Below are positions 1-5,647 of a DNA stretch of 9,472 nt, in pieces. The stretch comes from Proteobacteria bacterium UBA1858 (lineage in GTDB: Bacteria; Pseudomonadota; Gammaproteobacteria; UBA4575), in contig DDIE01000028.1 in the NCBI GenBank assembly GCA_002338385.1, positions 1,137 through 10,608 of the forward strand, given 5' to 3'. The translations under genes and the position numbers were made by a program. Under the pieces are notes generated by a model. It searched no databases. It had not been told where the DNA came from and saw only the letters and a list, made by a program, of their open reading frames with translations. Every line of letters begins with the position of its first letter. Position 1 is the first letter of the stretch.

Positions 1-320
1 TTGATTTTGATTTTTTTGGACATCAATTATCGGCGCATCTTACTACTCGAGAAAGCCAGCCTTTAGTAAGCAATGAGGTTGATCGTCAAGCCGTGCCTGC
101 CAGACACTTCGGGGTCGTTCTACCGCCCCTGCAGTGGGATCAATTAGTCGCACGCTTGACTCAGCAGGCCATTGATTTCTATATCGAGCCGTACACGCGC
201 TTTGCCGGGCAGGTCGGCGAGCAGCGCACTTTCTTTATAAAGGACCCGAGTGATAATTATCTTGAGTTTAAGACTTTTCCTGATCAGACGGCTATTTTTG
301 CCCCTTCACCCAGCACTTAA
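1..320 (+). CDS. VOC family (glyoxalase/bleomycin-resistance/dioxygenase fold) protein, C-terminal part
   Basis: The gene is open at the left edge: reading from base 3 gives 105 codons without a stop, ending in TAA at 318-320. It begins DFDFFGHQLSAHL, then a segment VPARHFGVVLPPLQWDQL, and ends with DPSDNYLEFKTF. These are the characteristic blocks of small VOC proteins: a GHQ with the first metal-binding His (residue 7 of the visible part), an HFG with the second (residue 35), and a DPSxNxLEFK with a Glu ligand (residue 88). The fold binds a divalent metal in a paired beta-alpha-beta-beta-beta module. Members range from lyases to dioxygenases and resistance proteins, so the substrate cannot be named. 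A GTG at 93 could be mistaken for the start, but the upstream codons clearly belong to the same domain. Roughly the first 20-40 residues are missing. The fold assignment is firm and the activity is unknown. Confidence 0.85.
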   Translation, partial: DFDFFGHQLSAHLTTRESQPLVSNEVDRQAVPARHFGVVLPPLQWDQLVARLTQQAIDFYIEPYTRFAGQVGEQRTFFIKDPSDNYLEFKTFPDQTAIFAPSPST

Positions 321-329
321 GCAGCTCGA

Positions 330-953
330 CTAAATAAATAATTGCAGCGCGATAAGTGTATATACCGAGGCAATTAAGCCTCTGAATAACATAGATGAGC
401 GCATCTCAAGTGAGCATAAAGGCTGTGCTTTCTCGGCAAGTAGGCTGATCGATATAAAAATACTCATTACCATCATAGTGAATATCAGACCCAGCACGAT
501 CAGCTGGAGCGCGGCTGGTAGGCTGCCAGTGATGACAAATTGTGGCAGGAAGGCAATAAAGAACAGGGCGACTTTCGGATTCAATATATTCATCAACAGT
601 CCTCGGCGAAAACAATGGACTTGAGTGGTACGCTGTTGGTCTTCGGTGTCGACCTGACGCAAGGTATTCGCAGCTAACCAAAGCAAATAAAAAGCACCCG
701 TTACCCTGACAATAGTGAACACTTGAGCCGAACTCTGCAGGAGTAGTGCGAGTCCAGATGCCACTAATAGTGTGTGGATTAAATTGCCCAAACTAAGCCC
801 TAGCGCAGTGGCCAGACCAGCGCCTTTGCCATGTCTGACCGATTGTGTCAGCAGGAAAATGATATCTGGGCCAGGGGCTAGAATCAGTACGATGGAGGCT
901 ACCAGAAAGCTCATCATTGAGGCATTATTGATGAAATCAAGTATGCTGTTCAT
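330..953 (-). CDS. LysE/RhtB family amino-acid (or metabolite) exporter
   Basis: This 207-residue hydrophobic protein has the length and layout of the LysE/RhtB translocators. These are inner-membrane proteins of about six helices that export amino acids or related small metabolites. The family signature is clear: LILAPGPD at residues 23-30 near the end of the first helix, a GxxxGLxxALGLSLGN stretch at 43-57, FRRGLLMNILNPK at 115-127, then FFIAFLPQF. Further hydrophobic segments lie at about 62-73, 80-95, 128-140, 147-172 and 190-206. The substrate cannot be predicted from sequence. The ATG at 951-953 was kept because it gives the usual short N-terminal stretch before helix 1, but no good Shine-Dalgarno precedes it; Met13 or Met14 are possible later starts. 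It ends in TAG at 330-332, 9 bases from the stop of the convergent VOC gene, and its promoter must lie in 954-1118. Confidence 0.9.
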   Translation of the reverse strand: MNSILDFINNASMMSFLVASIVLILAPGPDIIFLLTQSVRHGKGAGLATALGLSLGNLIHTLLVASGLALLLQSSAQVFTIVRVTGAFYLLWLAANTLRQVDTEDQQRTTQVHCFRRGLLMNILNPKVALFFIAFLPQFVITGSLPAALQLIVLGLIFTMMVMSIFISISLLAEKAQPLCSLEMRSSMLFRGLIASVYTLIALQLFI

Positions 954-1118
954 AACGACTTGGCAGACACATAATTATTAAGGTGGTGTTGGAACGCTTT
1001 AAGATGCTCGAGGACTAACATCATAACAGCAGTGGATATCAAACTTATATGCTTGGCTTGAGCCTTGTGGTGTTCAAGAGAGCAATCAGTGCTTAATCAA
1101 AAGTGAGGAAAAAACACT
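954..1118. other. Divergent intergenic region between the LysE-type and SIMPL genes
   Basis: These 165 bases separate two divergently transcribed genes and must hold a promoter for each. On the + strand the best candidate is weak: ATAACA at 1023-1028 (four of six matches to TTGACA) with TATATG at 1046-1051 after 17 bases. On the - strand only AT-rich matter around 970-982 resembles a -10 box, with no clear -35. A short inverted repeat, GGCT-TG-AGCC, lies at 1055-1064, but its 2-base loop makes it a poor hairpin. I see no riboswitch, small RNA or terminator. Confidence 0.4.
1105..1109 (+). promoter_or_regulatory. Shine-Dalgarno of the SIMPL gene
   Basis: GAGGA ends 9 bases before the ATG at 1119. 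It is the clearest ribosome-binding site in this part of the window and fixes that start. Confidence 0.75.
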
Positions 1119-1805
1119 ATGAAAAATATCCTACTCATCTTGACTGGATTGGTGGTCAGTATGCCACTAGCGGCTGATCAAGAGGATATATTATTCAATG
1201 TAGTATCGCTCCAGGCAGAGGCACAAAGGCAGGTAAACAATAATGAAATGACCGTCTACCTGCAGGCAGAGTATGAAGGTAGTGATAGCACTGCCGTCGC
1301 TAATACTGTGAACAACAAGATGCAATGGGCATTGCAACAGGCTCAACAGTTCCCAGACATCGAGCTGCAGACACATTCCTACTCGACTTACCCGGTCTAT
1401 AATAAAAATATAATCAGTGGCTGGCGTGCTCACCAAAGCGTGCGGCTAGTGGGACAGAATGCGAAAAAAATGACCGATCTGGTGGCCATATTACAAGCCA
1501 AATTATTAGTCAAAAATATGAGCTTTGCCCCTACACGTGCTGCCTATCGCAGTGCTGAGCATGCTTTGATCGAGCAAGCCATGGCCGCATTTAAAGCTAA
1601 AGTTGAGATCATTCAAGGCACTATGGAGAAAAAAAATTTTCGGATTGTGAATATCGATATAGTTACCGATCAGCGTCAGCCACAGCATAGACGTGGGAAT
1701 GCGAAAATGATGACGAGCCTAGCGGACAGCAACACGCGACCTGGTGTCAGCTCAGGCACCAGTAAGGTGACTGTCACTGTGAGTGGTAAAGTGCAGTTTT
1801 TCTGA
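1119..1805 (+). CDS. SIMPL domain (DUF541) exported protein
   Basis: This 228-residue protein has a classic type I signal peptide: Lys2, a hydrophobic stretch of about residues 4-17, and a likely cut after LAA at 19. It is therefore periplasmic or loosely envelope-bound, and there is no cysteine for a lipid anchor. The mature part has the order expected of SIMPL/DUF541 proteins. An N-terminal beta-rich part begins FNVVSLQAEAQRQV and continues NNEMTVYLQAEYEG. The marker YPVYNKNIISGWRAHQSVRL (91-110) follows, then the helical LVAILQAKL, and the protein ends in a beta strand, KVTVTVSGKVQFF. The family is widespread and its biochemical role is poorly known; members have been linked to outer-membrane or oxidative stress responses. 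A GAGGA site stands 9 bases before the start. No clear terminator follows. It may be monocistronic, because 144 bases separate it from the next gene. Family confident, function unknown. Confidence 0.85.
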   Translation: MKNILLILTGLVVSMPLAADQEDILFNVVSLQAEAQRQVNNNEMTVYLQAEYEGSDSTAVANTVNNKMQWALQQAQQFPDIELQTHSYSTYPVYNKNIISGWRAHQSVRLVGQNAKKMTDLVAILQAKLLVKNMSFAPTRAAYRSAEHALIEQAMAAFKAKVEIIQGTMEKKNFRIVNIDIVTDQRQPQHRRGNAKMMTSLADSNTRPGVSSGTSKVTVTVSGKVQFF

Positions 1806-1911
1806 TCGCTAAATGATCTCAAACAGCGGCATATATTCACTCCTGATGAGATATAAATAAATTGTAAAAATCAATAATTAGACTAAACTATGATTTTGGT
1901 TGGGTGATCGT

Positions 1912-1930
1912 TAATACTCCACAAGTATTA
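1912..1930. repeat. Perfect 7-bp inverted repeat (operator- or hairpin-like) before the small-barrel gene
   Basis: TAATACT (1912-1918) and AGTATTA (1924-1930) are exact reverse complements separated by CCACA. The repeat ends 19 bases before the start codon at 1950. Its size and spacing fit a binding site for a dimeric regulator. As RNA it would be a weak AT-rich hairpin without a T-tract, so terminator function is unlikely. Its right arm overlaps the TATAAT at 1929-1934. The symmetry is certain; a regulatory role is inference. Confidence 0.5.
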
Positions 1931-1934
1931 TAAT
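1929..1934 (+). promoter_or_regulatory. Candidate -10 box of the envelope operon
   Basis: TATAAT matches the sigma-70 -10 consensus exactly. No good -35 stands 16-18 bases upstream, so it would depend on an activator or be a chance match in AT-rich DNA. A start about 7 bases downstream would leave an untranslated leader of only around 9 bases before the ATG at 1950, and that ATG has no evident Shine-Dalgarno. Confidence 0.35.
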
Positions 1935-1949
1935 AATAAGCCTAGTCAT

Positions 1950-2459
1950 ATGCGTAAACTCGTTCTATTGTGTTTTTTCATAGCTGCTTTTGCCAATCCC
2001 GTCAGCGCTGATAGCGAACAGCAATATTCATTGATTACTGCTTCTTTTAGCTATCATCTTTTCCCACCCGGCGACCATCATGAGTACTTTAGTAATCGTT
2101 TAGTTGCTGTCACACGCGATACCGATATTATTCCTTATATGGACAGACTCATTTTGGGGACACTGAGTAACAGCAGTGGTAATCAATGTCTGATGCTAGG
2201 TGCCGGTCGAGACTGGAAAAAAATTGATCAGAAAATAAAATTCGTCAGTGTATATGCCTATGTCGGTGAGTTTGTAGCGGATAGTTTTGCTGAATGCGCG
2301 GACGACGGGATCTATCAAGACATAGACAATATCGTCGGGCTTGGTTTTGCACCTTATATTTATCATGGCATCAACTATAATCTAGTACATGAGCTAAGTA
2401 TAAACGGTGGCTTAATATTACCAGGCGTGGTGAGCTTTACCCTGGAGTATTCTTTTTGA
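1950..2459 (+). CDS. Small exported protein, putative compact outer-membrane beta-barrel
   Basis: I do not recognise a named family with certainty. The 169-residue product has a clear signal peptide (Arg2-Lys3, hydrophobic 4-15, likely cut VSA|DS after residue 20). The mature part of about 149 residues is rich in alternating hydrophobic/polar stretches (YSLITASFSYHL, LILGTLSN, KFVSVYAYVGEF, GLGFAPYIYHGINYN, VVSFTLEYSF) and ends in Phe169, as outer-membrane barrels do. The size suits an eight-stranded barrel. The order SYH, then LSNSSGNQCLMLGAG, a second amphipathic strand pair, GLGFxPYIY and a late Pro before the last strand recalls small PagP-like barrels, but this is resemblance only. The mature part has just two cysteines, C80 and C116, which could form a disulfide. 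The stop is 25 bases before the RND gene, so the two are probably cotranscribed. A small soluble periplasmic protein remains possible. Confidence 0.7.
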   Translation: MRKLVLLCFFIAAFANPVSADSEQQYSLITASFSYHLFPPGDHHEYFSNRLVAVTRDTDIIPYMDRLILGTLSNSSGNQCLMLGAGRDWKKIDQKIKFVSVYAYVGEFVADSFAECADDGIYQDIDNIVGLGFAPYIYHGINYNLVHELSINGGLILPGVVSFTLEYSF

Positions 2460-2484
2460 AATAAATCGCGGGCCTGAGTGAGCT

Positions 2485-4824
2485 ATGGATAAACAAACGG
2501 ATTTGTCACTGGATCGATTTTCTGTGGCTGCCTGTGAATGGGTGCTTGCTCATCGTTGGTGGGTGCTCATATTGAGTATCTTATGCACAGGATTGGTCGC
2601 CCATAATGCACGCTTATTAGATTTCGCCACGGATTATCGCGTATTCTTTTCGGGTGAAAATCCTGATCTTATCGCGTTTGAAGATTTTCAGAAGATTTAT
2701 ACTAAGAGTGATAATCTCCTGATAGTCGTGCAGGCCAAAGATCAGCGTGTATTGGATGCTGAAATGGTGCATGTGGTAGAGAGGATCACGCGCGAGGCCT
2801 GGCAAATCCCATTTTCTACACGCGTTGATTCGATCACTAATTATCAACACACACACGCTGATGCAGACGACTTAATCGTTGCTGATTTGATTCAAGATGG
2901 TGCCCAACTCAGTTCTGAGGCGCTTAAGGAAAAGCTAGCGATCGCACTCAACGAGCCGCTGTTACATAATTTTCTTATCTCACCCGATGCCAAGACCACC
3001 GCGGTGAATGTCATTTTACAATATCCGGGTAAAGACTTATCCGAGACGCCAGTATCAGTCAATCATGCACGCGCTATGGTGGCTAGCATCCAGCAGGATC
3101 ATCCTGATATCACCATAGTGATCACGGGTGTAGCGATGATGAATGCTGCTTTCTCTGAAGCCAGCATAAAAGATTTATCCACGTTAACACCGCTGATGTA
3201 TGCCGTGCTGGCATTGATTACGCTGATTACTTTACGTTCACTCTCCGCGACCTTTGCCACGCTCTTGGTGGTCATGTTTTCGACACTGATTGCTTTAGGT
3301 GCAGGCGGCTTGATGCAAATTTTATTAACTCCAATTTCCCTTTCAGCACCGACCATTGTGCTGACGCTGGCGATTGCCGATAGTATTCATATCCTGATCA
3401 CGCTGCGTGAAATGATGGCACGTGGTATAGCAAAAAATAAAGCGATCGTGGAAGCGATAAGAATCAACTTCATGGCGATATCGATTACCAGCCTAACGAC
3501 CATCATTGGTTTTCTGGCGCTTAATTTCTCCGATTCGCCGCCCTTTAACCATTTGGGGAATATGACAGCTGTTGGTATTGCTGCGGCCTGGCTGCTTTCC
3601 CTATTTATGCTGCCAGCCCTGATAAGTATTCTGCCTATACGGGTCAAACAGAGTTCCCCGCAGGCCCTAGAGCGTTCCTTTTTCAGTCATTTAACCAATT
3701 TTATCGTGCTGCGTCCCAAACAGATTTTAGCTGTCATGGGTACGCTCACAGTGGTGTTGTCAACTTTGGCTTTCAGTAATCAGTTGAATGACCAATGGAC
3801 TAAGTATTTTGATAAGTCGATCCAGTTCCGTAATGATACGGACTTTGCTATTCAGTATCTGGGCGGATTTTACCCGATAGAGTTTTCTATCAATGCGCAA
3901 CAGGCCGGTGGTATCAGTGATCCTACCTACCTCCACAAGCTAGATGAATTTGTCAGTTGGTTACGCGCTCATCCGGATGTGGAACATGTGTACGCCTTGA
4001 CGGATATTATGAAACGTCTGAATAAGAATATGCATGCTGATGATGAGCGCTACTATACGCTGCCCGATGAGCGTGATCTTAGTGCGCAATATTTATTGCT
4101 GTATGAGCTGTCTTTACCCTACGGCCTGGATCTGAATGACCGCATCAACATAGATAAATCTGCCACCCGTGTGACGGCTACACTGGGTGACGTAGATACA
4201 ATACAGACGCGTGCTTTTATGCGCGAGGCACAGGATTGGTTGCGCAATAATGCACCTGACTATATGAGGGCAAAGGCCACTGGTGCGACCCAAATGTTTT
4301 CTTATATTTCTAAACGTAATATAGAAAGTATGCTTAAAGGCAATGTATTAGCTGTGTCCTTAATTGCGCTGGTGTTGATTGTGGCCTTGCGCAGTCTGCG
4401 CCTAGGTCTGTTGAGTATTATTCCAAATGCTGCACCGGTATTAGTGACTTTGGGGATCTGGGCACTTAGTGTCGGGATGGTGGGGATGCCCGTGGCAATT
4501 ATCACAGTGACATCACTGGGTATTGTGGTTGACGATACGGTTCATATATTGAGTAAATATTTGCGTGCACGACGAGAACAGAATCTCACAGTAGAAGCAT
4601 CAATTCGCTACTCGCTGAATACCATAGGTAAGGCGGTGACAATTAATACCGTTATCCTCGCGGCAGGCTTTAGCATATTGGCCTTATCCTCATTCAAAGT
4701 GAATATGGAAACAGGCGTGTTGACCGCAATTGCAGTGGTGGTCGCCTTGATTCTGGATTTCCTATTACTGCCAGCGTTATTATGCTTGATGGATAAAAAA
4801 TCCCCAGCCAAGCCTGCATCTTAA
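2485..4824 (+). CDS. RND superfamily exporter, MMPL-type (COG1033-like)
   Basis: This 779-residue inner-membrane protein has the duplicated RND layout. TM1 (about 24-40) is followed by a large periplasmic domain (41-233) and TM2-TM6 (235-250, 255-280, 287-306, 330-347, 361-384). TM7 (413-430) is followed by a second periplasmic domain (431-617) and TM8-TM12 (618-636, 640-663, 668-688, 716-735, 744-768). The mid-membrane acidic sites of proton-driven RND pumps are present in both halves: IADSIHIL at 297-304 and VVDDTVHIL at 681-689. The length is right for the single-chain MMPL/COG1033 group, which moves lipids and other hydrophobic molecules, and is shorter than drug-efflux HAE pumps of over 1000 residues. 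No membrane-fusion protein or TolC-like gene is nearby. Instead a LolA-like carrier gene follows at once, its Shine-Dalgarno overlapping this gene's stop. The Shine-Dalgarno before the ATG is weak (GAGTGAG, 2476-2482). Family firm, substrate unknown. Confidence 0.93.
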   Translation: MDKQTDLSLDRFSVAACEWVLAHRWWVLILSILCTGLVAHNARLLDFATDYRVFFSGENPDLIAFEDFQKIYTKSDNLLIVVQAKDQRVLDAEMVHVVERITREAWQIPFSTRVDSITNYQHTHADADDLIVADLIQDGAQLSSEALKEKLAIALNEPLLHNFLISPDAKTTAVNVILQYPGKDLSETPVSVNHARAMVASIQQDHPDITIVITGVAMMNAAFSEASIKDLSTLTPLMYAVLALITLITLRSLSATFATLLVVMFSTLIALGAGGLMQILLTPISLSAPTIVLTLAIADSIHILITLREMMARGIAKNKAIVEAIRINFMAISITSLTTIIGFLALNFSDSPPFNHLGNMTAVGIAAAWLLSLFMLPALISILPIRVKQSSPQALERSFFSHLTNFIVLRPKQILAVMGTLTVVLSTLAFSNQLNDQWTKYFDKSIQFRNDTDFAIQYLGGFYPIEFSINAQQAGGISDPTYLHKLDEFVSWLRAHPDVEHVYALTDIMKRLNKNMHADDERYYTLPDERDLSAQYLLLYELSLPYGLDLNDRINIDKSATRVTATLGDVDTIQTRAFMREAQDWLRNNAPDYMRAKATGATQMFSYISKRNIESMLKGNVLAVSLIALVLIVALRSLRLGLLSIIPNAAPVLVTLGIWALSVGMVGMPVAIITVTSLGIVVDDTVHILSKYLRARREQNLTVEASIRYSLNTIGKAVTINTVILAAGFSILALSSFKVNMETGVLTAIAVVVALILDFLLLPALLCLMDKKSPAKPAS

Positions 4825-4827
4825 GGA
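4822..4827 (+). promoter_or_regulatory. Shine-Dalgarno overlapping the RND stop codon
   Basis: TAAGGA contains the stop codon of the RND gene (4822-4824). It stands 7 bases before ATG 4835 but only 1 base before the alternative GTG at 4829. It therefore decides the start of the LolA-like gene in favour of 4835, and suggests translational coupling between the two genes. Confidence 0.75.
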
Positions 4828-4834
4828 CGTGTCT

Positions 4835-5647
4835 ATGTTCAACCCAGCGTATCAACAAACCTGTCAATTTCTATGTGCTTTTATCCTAGCTGTTGCTGTC
4901 AGCACGCCGCTCGGGGCGCAAGATGAAATCGACAAAGGCTACGCCATCTCACAACGCAGTGATCGCAGTGATCGCGGTTTCTCAGACACTGTCGCCAAGC
5001 TCACGATGACCCTGCGTAATGCCGCTGGTGCAGAATCGCAACGCAGCTTGACAATCAGTACCCTGGAAGTGGCAGACGAACAGTTTGGCGATAAAAGCTT
5101 AGTGGTGTTTTCTAGCCCACGAGATATTAATGGCACAGCCTTGTTATCCCATGCCAATATCCTTGATCCAGATGATCAGTGGCTGTATTTGCCGGCCTTA
5201 AAGCGGGTGAAGCGCATTTCCTCAGCCAATAAGTCAGGCCCCTTTGTTGGTTCAGAATTCGCTTTTGAAGATTTCACCGCTAATGAATTGAATAAATATA
5301 CCCATAAATGGTTGCGCACGGAGGCCTGCGGTGAATTCAGCTGTGATGTGGTAGAGCGTTATCCATTGTATGACAATTCTGGTTACACGCGACAAATTGC
5401 CTGGGTGGATCAATCAGCCTATCAAATTCGCAAGTTAGCGTTTTATGATCGTAAAGATACTTTACTTAAAACTTTGGACTTTTTGGATTATCGACTTTAC
5501 CAGCAGACTTACTGGCGCGCGCATCTGCTCAGGATGCACAATCATCAAACCCATAAAAGCACAGATTTGGTTTATTCTGACTATCAATTTAAAACTGGGC
5601 TGAGCGATAACGATTTTGTCAAGGGAATGCTCAAGCGTGTGCGCTAA
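4835..5647 (+). CDS. Periplasmic LolA-like 'outer membrane lipoprotein-sorting' protein
   Basis: This 270-residue exported protein belongs to the LolA-like group usually annotated outer membrane lipoprotein-sorting protein (Pfam PF17131 type). Residues 1-28 are a signal peptide with a likely cut at LGA|QD and no lipobox at the cleavage site, so the product should be soluble in the periplasm. Family blocks run in order: RSDRSDRGFSD (41-51), LTMTLRN (56-62), SLVVFSSPRDINGTALLSH (88-106), DDQWLYLPALKRVKRISS (113-130), SGPFVGSEFAFEDF (134-147), KYTHKWL (154-160), and a C-terminal YQFKTGLSDNDF (250-261). The expected half-barrel would hold an acyl chain or other hydrophobic ligand. C165 and C170 may pair. 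This type of protein is commonly encoded beside MMPL-type RND pumps, as here, which suggests that it receives or delivers their cargo. It is not the canonical LolA and no LolCDE genes are present. The ATG at 4835 was preferred to GTG 4829 because of the spacing of TAAGGA. Confidence 0.9.
   Translation: MFNPAYQQTCQFLCAFILAVAVSTPLGAQDEIDKGYAISQRSDRSDRGFSDTVAKLTMTLRNAAGAESQRSLTISTLEVADEQFGDKSLVVFSSPRDINGTALLSHANILDPDDQWLYLPALKRVKRISSANKSGPFVGSEFAFEDFTANELNKYTHKWLRTEACGEFSCDVVERYPLYDNSGYTRQIAWVDQSAYQIRKLAFYDRKDTLLKTLDFLDYRLYQQTYWRAHLLRMHNHQTHKSTDLVYSDYQFKTGLSDNDFVKGMLKRVR
5621..5626 (+). promoter_or_regulatory. Candidate Shine-Dalgarno for the larger barrel gene
   Basis: AAGGGA lies inside the end of the LolA-like gene, 10 bases before the GTG at 5637. 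It favours GTG 5637 over the TTG at 5616, which lies upstream of this site. The spacing is slightly long, so this is a moderate call. Confidence 0.5.

Larger units (their letters stand above)
1806..1949. other. AT-rich intergenic region before the envelope operon
   Basis: These 144 bases contain no ORF worth calling and no convincing Rho-independent terminator for the SIMPL gene: short inverted matches near 1803-1817 have no T-tract. The last 40 bases hold an inverted repeat and a TATAAT box, listed separately. A second -10-like TATGAT lies at 1889-1894 without a matching -35. Confidence 0.45.

Noticed and set aside
1023..1051. Sigma-70-like promoter (ATAACA, 17 bases, TATATG) before the SIMPL gene
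   Set aside because: Each box matches the consensus at only four of six positions, which is common by chance; it is mentioned only in the intergenic entry.
2485..4824. Classifying the RND protein as a multidrug efflux pump
   Set aside because: It is too short for the drug-efflux type, and there is no membrane-fusion protein or TolC-like gene; the two-half MMPL layout and the LolA-like neighbour point to hydrophobic or lipid cargo instead.
4829..4831. GTG as start of the LolA-like gene
   Set aside because: It would leave a 1-base gap after TAAGGA; the ATG 6 bases later has ideal spacing and a normal signal peptide.
4955..4972. Tandem 9-base repeat CGCAGTGAT x2 in the LolA-like gene
   Set aside because: It encodes RSDRSD at the place where the family has its usual Asp/Arg-rich block of the same length, so it does not look like an expansion.
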